A stretch of 64,000 nucleotides of DNA from Pegoplata infirma (GCA_963921195.1 OY992539.1:208944035-209008034), one strand, 5' to 3'; shown: positions 33,679 through 46,025, numbered from the stretch's first letter. Numbers and translations: made by a program. Notes: generated from the letters alone by a model not told the origin.

Positions 33679-35794
33679 TCTTCTATATAAATAAAAATCA
33701 ATTGTCGTTCGTTGGTAACCGCATCAGTTGAGAACGGCTGGACCGATTTGCACAATTCTTTTTTTGAAATGTTCGTCATAGTCCAACTTAGGTTTTTACG
33801 TAAAGAAAAATTGACCACGCCCACTTTTACACCCACTTTTTTCAATTTATCTAAAATCGGAAAACGGCTGCACCGATTTGGGTATTTTTGTATTAAAATG
33901 TTCGTAGCAATCCAATATAAGTTTTTAGTGAAAGAAAAATCAACCACGCCCACTTTTACGCCCACTTTTTCAATTTATCTAAAATCTGAAAACAGCTGTA
34001 CCGATTTGTCTAAATTTTTTTAAATGAATTTTTAATCATATTCCAACTTTGGTTTTTACGTAAAAAAGAACTTGACCTCACCCACTTTGGCTAATTTTTG
34101 TTGAAAATTTTCATCATACTAATTAATTATGTCAATCTTTATGTAATACCCGTTGAACTATAAAAGAATTTATTCTTATTGTTCTAATAATGAAAAAACT
34201 AAATAAATCTAAATCTAAAATCTAAATAATTCAACTAGGGTTTTAACGGATAGTAAAATTTCCCACGCCCACTTTTTTATGTATCGAAAAAACTATAATG
34301 GTTATAGTCCGCCAAAGATTCTTAAGGAAAGAAAAATTGTCCACGCCTACTTTTACGCTCACTTTTCCCAATATATATATTTTAAATCATGGAATGGCTG
34401 AATCAATTTGTCTATTTTGGTTTTTAATGTGCGTCATATTCCAACTAAGGTTTTTTGGAAATAACAATTTTCCATTTCTACGCCTACTTTTGAATGGAGG
34501 GACCGAGTTGGTTTAATTCAAATAAGGTTTTTACTTTAAGGAATGATGTTTTCGATGTATATAAAAACTGCTCCATAGAAAAATAAAATATAGAATAATA
34601 AAATATAAATAAAAATCAATTGTAGTTCGTTGGTAATCGGATCACTTGAGAACTGACCGATTTGGATAATATTTTTTTTTTTTAAATGTTCATCTTATTT
34701 TTTTAATGTTCGTCTTTGATTTTTTCGGAAATTTGATTTTTTCGGAAATTGATCACTCCCACTTTTGCATCTCCTTTTTTCGATATATCTAAAATCGGGT
34801 CGCCATAGTCCAACTAAGGTTTAAACGGAAATAAAAATTGTTCACGCCCATTTTTATTTCGATACGTCTAAAACGGAAGAACGACAGGGCCGATTTGGCT
34901 ATTTGTTGACATTCGTGATAGCACAACAAAGGTTTTAACGGAAAGAAAAACTGTCCACTCCCACTTTTTTCAATAAATCTAAGATCGGAGAGCGAATGAT
35001 CTGATTTGATAATTTTTTTCTTTAATGATCATTATAGCCCAATTAAGGATTTTACGGAAATAATTATTGTACTACCCCACTTCAAAGCCCACATTTTTCA
35101 ATAACCTTAAAATTTGCAACACTTGAGAACGCCTGGACCGATTTGGCTATTTTTTTGTTTTAAATGTTCGTTATAGTCCATATAATTGGTCGGAAAGAAA
35201 AATTCTCCTCGCCAACTTTTTTTGATATATCTAAAATTAATTTTTACTCCAACTCGATCTATTAAAAAAAATATTTCTTAATGGATTCCGCATAAACTTG
35301 GTCCAAATCAAGTTTAACTTAACACACAAATTTTAACGCCAACTTTTGTCTAAATAAGTCGACTACTAATGACCGGACCGATTTTTTTATGTTAATAATA
35401 GTTCTAATTAGGTTTTTAAGGAAATATAAATGAGAAAAGTGTCCCGAAAAAATGGAAAATTCGGGAAAACTGTAAAGGGTTGTTTGAACTCAGGACGATA
35501 GCTCACAGTAAGAACGAAGGATATGCGTAATTTATTGTTGTGTTGTTCATAATGATACTAAAGAAGTTTTAAATTTGTACAGGTCGCAAAGTCGAAGACA
35601 TGGTTATTTTTTTTTGTTCTTAAAATATAATTTGAAGATGATTATCTGCCTAATCGGGTCCTTAAAAACTATTCCCACAAATCTTTGTAAGCCATGAAAT
35701 TCATTACATTTTTTGCAGGGCTATATATTGGAAGCGAGATGAAATATAACACTGATCTTATATTTGGGCCAGCAACGCGGACCGGGCCAGCTAG
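33679..35794 (+). mobile_element. Non-autonomous Helitron
   Basis: Starts TCTTCTATATAAATAAAAATC and ends GGACCGGGCCAGCTAG, between A (33678) and T (35795) as Helitrons do. The inside consists of decayed repeats of 'gaacggctggaccgatttgg', 'tagtccaactaaggtttt', 'ggaaagaaaaattgnccacgcccacttttac', a pattern widespread in insect Helitrons. A second internal start occurs near 34600. A short LINE-like tail (about 34140-34225) interrupts it. No Rep/helicase gene, so non-autonomous. Confidence 0.82.
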
Positions 35795-36191
35795 TAAAAA
35801 AATAAAAGTTAAAAATCCTGAAATACAATAAAACAAACCAAAAAAATATTGCAACTTTTTCCCCCACAAAAAATCGCAAAAAATAGCTAAAAATCGCAAA
35901 AAACTTAAAAACTGCGTTATTCGAGCAGAAGTTAATACAGTTGGCAGCACTTTTAATATTTGTTCTGGAAATGTGAATTCTAGGTTCATAATTTTTATAT
36001 TTTTTGACAGTCTTAGCAAAATTATTATTAATCGACGTATATTTTTTGACTTTTCGAGTTTTTTCATGATATTGTCATACTTTTTACACTTGGTCAGTTT
36101 TCCTATGAATATATATTTGCACTATTCTTCCAAATAGAAAAACTACAAAAAATAACAAATGTAATTGTACCTGTATGTACAAAAAATAATA

Positions 36192-36715
36192 CTACCTCCG
36201 TCCCGAAATATTTTTAACATTTCTATAGATTTTTTTGTCCCAAAATAAACTTAACATTTTATTAAGCAGTGTTTTAGTTGAAATAATACAAGATAAAGTT
36301 AAAAAAACAATCTTATACTAATCTCGTGTACTAAAACTGTAACAAAATTAATTAAAAATATTTGCAAGATTTCCCTATTGCATCCATAATGCATTTATTA
36401 AAAACCGTTAAAAGGGCCTCTAGCGTAAAATTTCTTATTTCATACGCCGCATTTTGTAATAATTTTCATCTCTTCGACCATAGTGGACACCATGCCTGTT
36501 TGTAACGTCGAAAACAAGTTGTTTCATTTATCTGGATGCAGTTTATTGCATCCATTTTGCACGTGAATTTAAAAATTGCAAAGCTATAAAGAATTTTTAA
36601 ATTATTGATATGTCCCGATATGTATTAACAAAAAAAAAACAAAGCTTTTTTAAAAAATCCTCCATAATCCCAGCCAAAATATAGAAATGTTAAGATTATT
36701 TTGGGACGGAGGTAG
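36192..36715. mobile_element. Tc1/mariner-type element with Stowaway-like ends
   Basis: CTACCTCCGTCCCGAAATAT...ATTTTGGGACGGAGGTAG between TA dinucleotides (36190-36191, 36716-36717), with inner ATTTCTATA arms. The ends closely resemble the plant Stowaway consensus. 524 bp, no intact transposase. Confidence 0.82.
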
Positions 36716-36888
36716 TACAAATTAAACTAAAATAAACATTTTTTATGTAAAATGGTTTATTTTATAAAATTCCCGGATTTCCCGGGAAAAATTAAAAAAA
36801 TTCCCGGGAATTCCCGTCAGCCTTTTCCCGGGAATTCCCGGGAAATCCGACCCGGGAATTCCCGGACCCCAAACACTAGTCTAAAACC

Positions 36889-37373
36889 ATGTTTCCATCA
36901 AGATCAAAAAACACTTGATTTGAGCAAAACACTTCGAGCTGTTTCCACTCAAGTTGAAGTGATTTGGAACGTCAAATTAATTACGAATTTTCGTAATTAA
37001 TTTGACGTTTTGACAACAAAATAATTAAAACAACAAAATTAAGAAAATAATTACCAAAAACAGTTAATTTTGTAGTTTATTATAATTAAATAAAGATGTT
37101 TAAACAACTAATTGTAAATTATTTTAATAATAAAAAAAAATAAAATGTCTTCTTCTTCTAACGAACACTCACTACGAATGAGTAGCTTTTATTTTCGAAT
37201 ATAAAATACAGTGTTGCACTGACCAAAACAAGTGGTGAGTTTAAAAAGTCGACATGTTTTGTACCAAATTTGAGATGTTTTGCACATATGAAAAATGTAT
37301 GGGAAAACATGTAGAAAATGACATAATTTTCTCAAAACACTCTGATTTGTCCAAATCATGCCACTGGAAACAT
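36889..37373. repeat. Possible small element with 42-bp perfect palindrome
   Basis: ATGTTTCCA (36889) and TGGAAACAT (37365-37373) may be short inverted ends. Inside lies AACGTCAAATTAATTACGAA (36968-36987), perfectly mirrored at 36990-37009 around TT. CAAATCA/TGATTTG motifs repeat. No target duplication found, so the element status is unsure. Confidence 0.45.
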
Positions 37374-37382
37374 ACTATAAGG

Positions 37383-37543
37383 AAATAGGAAATTAGGATA
37401 TGAAATACGTATGAATTTTGTTCGTTTTTGAAGTAGCACTTCCTAGAAGTATGCTTTTAATTTTGAATTAAGAATTTATTTTTTAAAGAAATCATTCACA
37501 ATGGAATTTTTTAACAAATAACATACAAACAAACGTATGTTAA
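37383..37543 (+). repeat. Left flank of the 3.67-kb insertion, duplicate of 32932-33070
   Basis: Continues without a gap at 41214 once the element at 37544-41213 is taken out; see the empty-site copy at 33061-33080. Confidence 0.75.
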
Positions 37544-40500
37544 CACCCAAAAAATTACATAGTAGCATAGTTAAGAAAATCCATAGTTATTTCAAATCAT
37601 TTTTAAATCAACTATTTATAATCAATAACAACTATGGACAAAGTTGATAACAACGATTTTTTTATATTTGAAAAAGCAAAATAAAAAAAACAAGTGTCAG
37701 AAATAAAAAATAACAAATTAAAATCAAACGTTCAAAATATTTTTTTTTGCTAAATAAACCAGCACAATAGATGAAAAAAGGAGGACAACGAAAATTATGA
37801 ACAAGGATGGAAGGATTTGGTAAGAAATATTTTCATAAAAAATTAATTTAACTGTACACCGAGCGTTTCTAAAGAAAAATATCTCAGAAAATGATTTACA
37901 TATATTTTATATAAAAATTGTCTCAGACTTTTTTCTATAGAACAAATCTCTCTGAATCTTATATTTTTTTACAGAAAAAATGTCTTGGAATATAAGATTT
38001 TTTCTATAGAAAATATGTATGTATCGGAATCTAATATGGTTTCTCAGAATCTGAGACTTTTTTATAGAAAAAATGTCTCAGAATCTGAGACTTTTTTATA
38101 GAAAAAATGTTTCAGTTTTTTTCTCTAGAAAAAATGTTTGAGAATTCGATTTTGAGTCTAAGATTCAGAGAGAGAGAAAGTCTAAGATTCTGAAACATTT
38201 TTTCTATAGAAAAAGTCTCAGATTCTGAGACAATTTTTCTATAGAAAAAGTCTCAGATTCTGAGACATTTTTTCTATAGAAAAAGTCTCAGAATCTGAGA
38301 CATTTTTTCTATAAAAAAGTCTCAGATTCTGAGAAACCATATTAGATTCCGATACATATTTTAGAAAAATTCTCAGATTCTGACATTTTTTCTAAAGAAA
38401 AAGTCTAAGATTCTAAGACATTTTTTCTATAGAAGAAGTCTCAGTTTCTGAGACATTTTTTCTATAGAAAAAGTCTCAGATTCTGAGACATTTTTTCTAT
38501 AGAAAAAGTCTCAGATTCTGAGACATTTTTTCTATAGAAAAAGTCTAAGATTCTGAGACATTTTTTCTATAGAAAAAGTTTCAGATTCTGAGACATTTTT
38601 TCTATAGAAAAAGTTTAAGATTCTGAGAAATTTTTTCTATAGAAAAAGTATCAGATTCTGAGACATTTTTTCAATAGATAAAATGTCTCAGAATCTGAAA
38701 CTTTCTATAGAAAAAATGTCTCAGAATCTGAGACTTTTCTATAGAAAAAATGTCTCAGAATCTGAGACTTTTTCTATAGAAAAAATGTCTCAGAATCTGA
38801 GACTTTTTCTATAGAAAAAATGTCTCAGAATCTGAGACTTTTTCTATAGAAAAAATGTCTCAGAATCTGAGACTTTTTCTATAGAAAAAATGTCTCAGAA
38901 TCTGAGACTTTTTCTATAGAAAAAATGTCTCAGAATCTGAGACTTTTTCTATAGAAAAAATGTCTCAGAATCTGAGACTTTTTCTATAGAAAAAATGTCT
39001 CAGAATCTGAGACTTTTTCTATAGAAAAAATGTCTCAGAATCTGAGACTTTTTCTATAGAAAAAATGTCTCAGAATCTGAGACTTTTTCTATAGAAAAAA
39101 TGTCTCAGAATCTGAGACTTTTTCTATAGAAAAAATGTCTCAGAATCTGAGACTTTTTCTATAGAAAAAATGTCTCAGAATCTGAGACTTTTTCTATAGA
39201 AAAAATGTCTCAGAATCTGAGACTTTTTCTATAGAAAAAATGTCTCAGAATCTGAGACTTTTTCTATAGAAAAAATGTCTCAGAATCTGAGACTTTTTCT
39301 ATAGAAAAAATGTCTCAGAATCTGAGACTTTTTCTATAGAAAAAATGTCTCAGAATCTGAGACTTTTTCTATAGAAAAAATGTCTCAGAATCTGAGACTT
39401 TTTCTATAGAAAAAATGTCTCAGAATCTGAGACTTTTTCTATAGAAAAAATGTCTCAGAATCTGAGACTTTTTCTATAGAAAAAATGTCTCAGAATCTGA
39501 GACTTTTTCTATAGAAAAAATGTCTCAGAATCTGAGACTTTTTCTATAGAAAAAATGTCTCAGAATCTGAGACTTTTTCTATAGAAAAAATGTCTCAGAA
39601 TCTGAGACTTTTTCTATAGAAAAAATGTCTCAGAATCTGAGACTTTTTCTATAGAAAAAATGTCTCAGAATCTGAGACTTTTTCTATAAAAAAAATGTCT
39701 CAGAATCTTAGACTTTTTCTATAGAAAAAATGTCAGAATCTGAGAATTTTGCTATAGAAAAAATGTCTCAGAAACTGAGACTTTTTCTATAGAAAAAATG
39801 TCTTAGTTGTTTGATACTTTTTCTATAAAAAAAAATGTCTCAGAATCTGAGACTTTTTCTTTAGAAAAAATGTCTCAGAATCTGAGGCTTTTCCTATAGA
39901 AAAAATTTCTCAAAATCTGAGAATTTTTCTATAGAAAAAATGTCTCAGAATCTGAGACTTTTTCTATAGAAAAATGTCTCAGAATCTGAGACTTTTTCTA
40001 TAGAAAAAATGTCTCAGACTCTGAGACTTTTTCTATAGAAAAAATTAGATTTTTTCTAAAAAAAAAAATATAAGAATTTTTGTATAAAAAATGTCTCAAA
40101 TTCTAAGCATTTTTCATATATTTTTCTAAAGAAAAAATGTCTTCAATATCTCAGAATTTTTCTATTAAAAAATTGTTCAAAATCTAAGAATTTTTCTATT
40201 TAAAAATGTGTCAAAATCTAAGAATTTTTCTATTTAAAAATGTTTTTGAATCGGAGAATTTTTCTATAGAAAAAATATCTCAAAACTTAAGAATTTTTCT
40301 ATACCAATGTCTCAAATTCTTAGCATTTTTCATATATTTTTCTATAGAAAAAATGTCTTAATATCACAGAATTTTTCTAGTGAAAAAATGCTTCAGTCTG
40401 ATAATTTTTCTATTGAAAAAATGTGTTAGAATCTGAGATTTGTTCTATAGAAGTAATAATCTAAGATTTTTCGTATAGAAAAAATGTCTCAGAATTTTGG

Positions 40501-41213
40501 AATTTTTCTATAAAAAAATGTCTCGGAATCTCAGAATTGTTCTATTAAAAAAAGATATCTCAATCTGAAAATTTTTCTTTAGAAAAAATTTCTCAGTCTG
40601 ATATTTTGTTTAGATTTTTAATTCAGAATCTAATTTTTTTTATAGACAAAATGTCTCAAAATCTGAAATTGTTTCTGTAAATAAAATGTCTCACAATATG
40701 AAATTTTTCGGTAGAAAAAATGTCTCAGTATTCATGATATTTTCTAGAGAAAAAAATATCTCAATTTCTGACGTGTTTTCTATACAAAAAAAAAAAATAT
40801 TACAAAATAATAAATTTTTTTTTTCATATTTGCAGGTTGGCTTTGGATCCTACAATATTGGTTGTTGCAGTTTATATGCAATTTTAATAAAATAATGTTT
40901 ATGAAAAAAAAAACTCAAAATTTTGTTTTGTTTTTTGTATACAAATTATAGGGTATAATTAACTATTTATTAAATCACATAGTAAATATTTACTATGATT
41001 AAATTTTATAAAAAATTTAACTATGGGCCTAGTTGTTTACCTATGTTTATCAAACACATCGTTGTCATTAACTTTTCACATAGTTAATTTGTAGATTTAA
41101 ATGACACATAGTCAGCAACAACTATGTCACATCAACTATGACAAAGTTAGGGCTATTTCACCTATGACATAGTTGAAAAAATAGTAATCATCAACTATGT
41201 AATTTTTTGGGTG
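37544..41213 (+). mobile_element. Terminal-inverted-repeat element A (CACCCAAAAAA ends) carrying a large minisatellite
   Basis: Ends CACCCAAAAAATTACATAG...CTATGTAATTTTTTGGGTG, with a 2-bp AA duplication (37542-37543, 41214-41215) confirmed by the uninterrupted duplicate at 33069-33070. The left arm iterates AACTATG/CATAGTT, as does the right (AACTATGTCATAGTTG). The core shared with element B includes TTGGCTTTGGATCCTAC and CAATATTGG near 40840. Between lies a 2.9-kb array. No transposase gene seen. The inverted partner is 41536-43854. Confidence 0.87.
37865..40795. repeat. 35-bp double-palindrome array with an orientation switch
   Basis: Units are GTCTCAGAATCTGAGAC plus TTTTTCTATAGAAAAA. The central 38750-39690 is about 27 essentially identical units. 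To the left (38150-38675) the same repeat runs in the opposite orientation (AGTCTCAGATTCTGAGAC), with the switch near 38680. Both outer edges decay progressively, the expected pattern for homogenisation in the middle of an array. Confidence 0.95.
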
Positions 41214-41535
41214 AAGTATTTTTGAAGGGAGAAACAAATTTGTTATCCAAAACATTGTTGCCAGAAACCTTTTACCTAATGTCCCCAATGAAAACCCCCA
41301 AAAATCCCAAAACATTTACCCAAAGCTGATTCAATATTATCAAAAACAAGGCAGTTAAATTTCAGAATTATGAATTTCATTTTATAGTTCTGAAATTCAT
41401 TTAATTTCTTTACTCCACGTGTCTCAGGACTTTTTTCGTAAGTTCTGTGATCTCATTTTTTAAGAGACCTCCCAGATTGTGAGCACATATTCCTTAAAAA
41501 CCTTTAGTTGGTGTTCTTGGAGCTTTTTTTCAATA
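41214..41535 (+). other. Spacer between elements A and B
   Basis: Continues the duplicated host segment (GTTGCCAGAAACC...), then ordinary sequence. It is the loop of the large inverted repeat formed by A and B. Confidence 0.6.
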
Positions 41536-43854
41536 CACCCAAAAAATTACATAGTTGATGATTACTATTTTTTCAACTATGTCATAGGTGAAATAGCCCC
41601 AACTATGTCATAGTTGATGTGACATAGTTGTTGCTGACTATGTGTCATTTAAATTTACAAATTAACTATGAGAAAAGTTAATAAAAACGATGTGTTTGAT
41701 AAACATAGGTAAACAACTAGGCCCATAGTAATTAATAACTATTTAATTGTCGTTTTTTATAAAATTTAAGCATAGTTAATATTTACTATGTAATTTAATA
41801 AATAGTTAATTATACCCTATAATTTGTATACAAAAAAAAACAAAATTTTGAGTTTTTTTATTTATAAACATTATTTTATTAATATTGCATATAAACTGCG
41901 TACACCAATATTGTAGGATCAAAAGCCAACCTGCAAATATGAAAAAAAAACATTATTTTGTAATCTTTTTTATATTTTGTATAGGAAACACGTCAAAAAT
42001 TCTGACATTTTCGTAGATATGTCTCAATTTTTGACATTTTTTCTGTCGAAAAATCTTAAATTTTAAAACATTTTTTCCATAGACAAATCTCAGAAATTGA
42101 GATATTTTTCTCTAGAAAATATGTTGAATACTGAGACATTTTTTCTACAGAAAAATTTCATATTCTGAGCATTTTTTTACAGAGGTAATTTAATATTTTT
42201 AAAACATTTTGTCTATAAAAAAATCAGATTTTGAATAAAAAATCCGGAAAAATATCAGACTTAGACATTTTGTCTATAGAAAAAATTTTAGAACAATTCT
42301 AAGATTCTGAGATATTTTTTTATAGAAAAATTCACAAATTCTGAGACATTTTTTCTATAGAAACAATTTCAGATTCTGAGATATTACTTCTATAGAACAA
42401 ATCTCATATTCTAACACATTTTTCAATAGAAAAATTATCAGACTGAGGCATTTTTTCACTAGAAAAAGATTCTGAGACATTTTTTCTATAGAAAAAGTCT
42501 CAGATTCTGAGACATTTTTTCTATAGACAAGTCTCAGATTCTGAGACATTTTTCTATAAAAAAAAGTCTCAGATTCTGAGACATTTCTTCTATAGAAAAA
42601 GTATCAGATTCTGAAACATTTCTTCTATAGAAAAAGTCTCAGACTCTGAGACATTTCTTCTATAGAAAAAGTCTCAGATTCTGAGACATTTCTTCTATAG
42701 AAAAAGTCTCAGATTCTGAGACATTTCTTCTATAGAAAAAGTCTCAGATTCAGAGACCTTTTTTTCCAAAGAAAAAGTCTCAGATTCTGAGACATTTTTT
42801 CTATAGAAAAAGTCTTAGATTCTTAGACATTTTTTCTATAGAAAAAGTCTCAGATTCTGAGACATTTCTTCTGTAGAAAAAGTCTCAGATTCTGAGACAT
42901 TTCTTCTATAGAAAGTCTTCTATAGAAAAAGTCTAAGATTCAGAGACCTTTTTTCTATAGAAAAAGTCTCAGATTCAGAGACCTTTTTTCTATAGAAAAA
43001 GTCTCAGATTCTGAGACATTTTTTCTATAGAAAAAGTCTCAGATTCTGAGACATTTTTTCTATAGAAAAAGTATCAGATTTTGTGATATTATTGCTATAG
43101 AAAAAGTCTCAGATTCTGAGACATTTTTTCTGTAGGAAAGGTCTCAGATTCTGAAACATTTTTTCTATAGAAAAAGTCTAAGATTCTGAAACATTTTTTC
43201 TATAGAAAAAGTCTCAGATTCTGAGACATTTTTTCTATAGAAAAAGTCTCAGATTCTGAAACATTTTTCTATACAAAAAGTCGCAGATTCTCAGACATTT
43301 TTTTTATAAAAAAGTTTCAGATTCTGAGACATTTTTTCTATAAAAAAAGTCTCAGATTCTGAGAAACCATTTCAGATTCCGATAAATATTTGCTAAAGAA
43401 AAAAATCTTATATTCCAAGAAATTTTTTCTGTAAAAAATATAAGATTCTGAGAGATTTGTTCTATAGAAAAAAAGTTTGAGACAATTTTTCTATAAAATA
43501 TAAATCATTTTCTGAGATATATTTCTTAAGAAACGCTCGGTGTACAGTTAGATATGAAAATATTTCTTACCAAATCCGCCTTTTTTCACCTTTCGTGCTG
43601 GTTTATTTTGTAAAAAAAAAAAATATTTTGCACGATGCCATTATATGCTTAAATAAAAAATATTTGTTGGTTTTAATTTGTTTATTTTTACTTTTGACAC
43701 TTGTATTTTTTTAATATTTTGCTTTTTCAAATATAAAAAAATCGTTGTTATCAACTTTGTCCGTAGTTGTTATTGATTATAAATAGTTGATTTAAAAATT
43801 ATTTGAAATAACTATGGATTTTGTTAACTATGCTACTATGTAATTTTTTGGGTG
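41536..43854 (-). mobile_element. Terminal-inverted-repeat element B, inverted copy of A
   Basis: Same ends as A, flanked by a TA duplication (41534-41535, 43855-43856). Read on the minus strand it follows A: ACTATGCTACTATG arm, array, GGCTTTTGATCCTAC core, TAACTATTTATTAAA and the AACTATGTCATAGTTG arm. It is shorter (2.3 kb) because its array is shorter. B has its own duplication, so it is an independent insertion and not a simple inversion of A. Confidence 0.87.
41985..43535. repeat. 35-bp double-palindrome array inside element B
   Basis: About 40 units, mostly AGTCTCAGATTCTGAGACATTTTTTCTATAGAAAA, with a local variant TTTCTTCTATAG repeated at 42580-42740 and again at 42860-42920, and AGATTCAGAGACC variants. 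Decayed at both edges. Confidence 0.93.
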
Positions 43855-43856
43855 TA

Positions 43857-44223
43857 GGAAAAAGCTCAGACTTTACTTATGTATGTAACATAAAACTTCT
43901 ATGAATACTTATTTTATAGTTTTTATATAGAATTTTTAAATAAAATAATTTTTAATGCTGAAATATTCAAAAATCAGTACAATCAGTACACATTATTAAA
44001 AATCAGTTCAAATCATTATACGGTTTTTGATGAGTTCGCGTGACTAAAAATAAATACATGTGCTGATAAAACCAGCGCGAATGAACCAAAGTACACATTT
44101 TTACCTCCATTCATCCTCTTAGAATCGAAATTTTTAATTGGTACTTTTTTCGTTGTGTTTTTTTCATACATTTGAAGTTTGAATAACCATCAATTCAGAA
44201 CATGGAAAAAGTACCAAAGTACA
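43857..44223. other. AT-rich stretch, nothing recognised
   Basis: No coding, RNA or bounded repeat feature seen. Confidence 0.4.
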
Positions 44224-44683
44224 CCCAGCAAAAAAATGCGGAGTACTTCTATTCGGAGTGCTTTAAAACTATAACAAATGTAATGAAATACAACAAAAAT
44301 AACAAAAAACACAAGAAAAAAACACACAAACAGTTTTTTCTACTCCATAAAAAGTTGTTATTCAGCACTTAACTCATTACCTTCCGCGACACTCCCATAC
44401 AAATGTAAGTAGATATTCAGTAGATAAGAAGTACTCCGAGCTTTCAAACAACTTCCAACTACTTCCACGGAGTAGTTCTTATCTACTGAATATCTACTTA
44501 CATTTGTATGGAGGTGTCGCGATAGGTAATGAATTAAGTGCTGAATATCTATGTATTCTGGAGTAGAAAAAACTGTTTGTGTGTTTTTGTCTTGTGTTTT
44601 TTGTTATTTTTGTTGTATTTCATTACATTTGTTATAGTTTTAAAGCACTCCACTGAGAAGTGGTAATGACTTTTTTTGCAGGG
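44224..44683. mobile_element. Long-palindrome MITE (CCCAGCAAAAAAA ends)
   Basis: Two ~200-bp arms face each other (ATAACAAATGTAATGAAATA pairs with TATTTCATTACATTTGTTAT; GTAGATATTCAGTAGATAAG pairs with CTTATCTACTGAATATCTAC), so single strands can fold along the whole length. Right end TTTTTTTGCAGGG has one mismatch to the left. A 3-bp ACA (44221-44223, 44684-44686) may be the target duplication. Confidence 0.85.
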
Positions 44684-46010
44684 ACACTATTTACCACAAA
44701 ATGTGGAATGTGCTCCCTCTATGAGCCTTTTTGAGCGCCACTTTACCACTATGATACCATCCAGGGAGTCTTGGATGGGGGACATTCAGGGAAGTGGAGC
44801 CACCATAAATTTTTACACAGATGTATCGAGGCTGCACGAACAAGTGGGCTTTGAAGTATATTCCGAAGAGCTTGGATTGAGCCTGGCTCGAAAATTGCCA
44901 GATCATTGCAGTGTTTACCAGGCAGAGATGCTGGCAATAAAAGAAGAGGATGACTGGTTGAGCTGCAATGTCTTGTCTACAACCGCAGTCAACATATATA
45001 CTGACAGTCAAGCCGCGGTCAAGTCCCTGAATTCAATGTTTCTGAAAACAAGATCTGCCCTTAACTGCCACACGTCTTTAAATGAGATGGCCAAGCAGTT
45101 TAACATACGACTCATATGAGTCCCAGGGCACAGAGACATTCCAGGGAATTGCAAAGCCTATGAGCTTGCAAGACTAGGAACTACCTTACAGGTTCCAACA
45201 GAATTGGAATGTGTTGGTATGCCTCAAGCTCGGCTGTGTTCAGTGACGGAGACTAATCAGAGGTGGGCACATGAATAGACGTGTAAGACTACACGACATA
45301 TTTGGCCTTCTCTTAATCAGAAGCTCACAAGTGAGCTGATATCGCTTTCAAGGGAAGAGAAGAGATTTCTACGGCGATTGCTGTAACTACCGGACGCTGT
45401 CTTATGTTAAAGCACGTAGAACGGTTAAATGTTCCGTCAATGGACTATTGCCGGATTTGCATGAACGAGAAGGAGTTGGAAACTATCGGACACTTTATCT
45501 GCTAATGCCCCCCACTTTCGGGTCAGAGACTTGCTATACTGGGTCAGAGACTTGCTACACTGGCATCTAGAGAGCTACACGATCTTTCTGATTTGTCGGT
45601 TGCAGGGTTGGCATCCGATACCCACCTAGAATAACGATATTTGGCTATTGTACCGCAACCAATAAAGATATGGACATTTTCAAAAGCGATTATGAAAGCT
45701 GATGAAATTTCTAGTATTTTAAATATGTCATTTCGTGTTTCTAGCGGTTCGTTTTAGTTATATAGGCCAATACCGTTATAATACCGTTTCAAACGGTATT
45801 ATAAAGGTATTGACTTATATTTCGGTTGCCAACCCTGGTCGTTTATAAAAATGCAATATCTTAGAAGTTTCATAAGGAGCTCAAATTGGTTTAACGGCAG
45901 GAACTATATGGGAACCTTGTTACCGTCCCGTGGTATAAAAATGGACCTCAGATTCTATGCGTGCTAAAGTAAACCGTCAGCAGCCACTTACAACCTAACC
46001 TAAACTTATT
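44684..46010 (+). pseudogene. LINE remnant: RNase H domain and 3' end
   Basis: From 44684 to 45119 the frame shows RNase H landmarks in order: INFYTDVSR, YQAEMLAIKE and VNIYTDSQAAVKSLNS. A TGA at 45117-45119 replaces the tryptophan expected before Val-Pro-Gly-His (still readable as VPGHRDIPGNCKAYELA downstream), so the copy is dead. Sequence to about 45600 and 45838-46010 is 3' region, ending ACAACCTAACCTAAAC, a CTAAC-type tail. The 45603-45837 MITE interrupts it. The reverse transcriptase part is absent. RNase H plus this tail suggests an I/LOA-like clade, which is inference. Confidence 0.82.
45603..45837. mobile_element. hAT-type MITE inside the LINE
   Basis: CAGGGTTGGCATCCGATA...TTTCGGTTGCCAACCCTG, flanked by 8-bp GTCGGTTG/GTCGTTTA (6 of 8 match). 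The centre is a hairpin of ATACCGTTATAATACCG mirrored around TTTCAAA. 235 bp. Confidence 0.7.
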
Positions 46011-46025
46011 TTCCTCTGAGTTTAG

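Larger units (their letters stand above)
33489..36878. mobile_element. hAT-type element with CCCGGGAATT repeats, containing a Helitron and a mariner-like MITE
   Basis: TAGTGTTTGGGAATTCCCGG...CCGGACCCCAAACACTA, flanked by a perfect 8-bp duplication GTCTAAAA (33481-33488, 36879-36886). Both ends iterate TTCCCGGGAA/GGGAATTCCCGG. Without its nested insertions the element is about 750 bp. Confidence 0.88.

Noticed and set aside
44691..45011. Minus-strand open frame
   Set aside because: Antisense of the LINE RNase H region.
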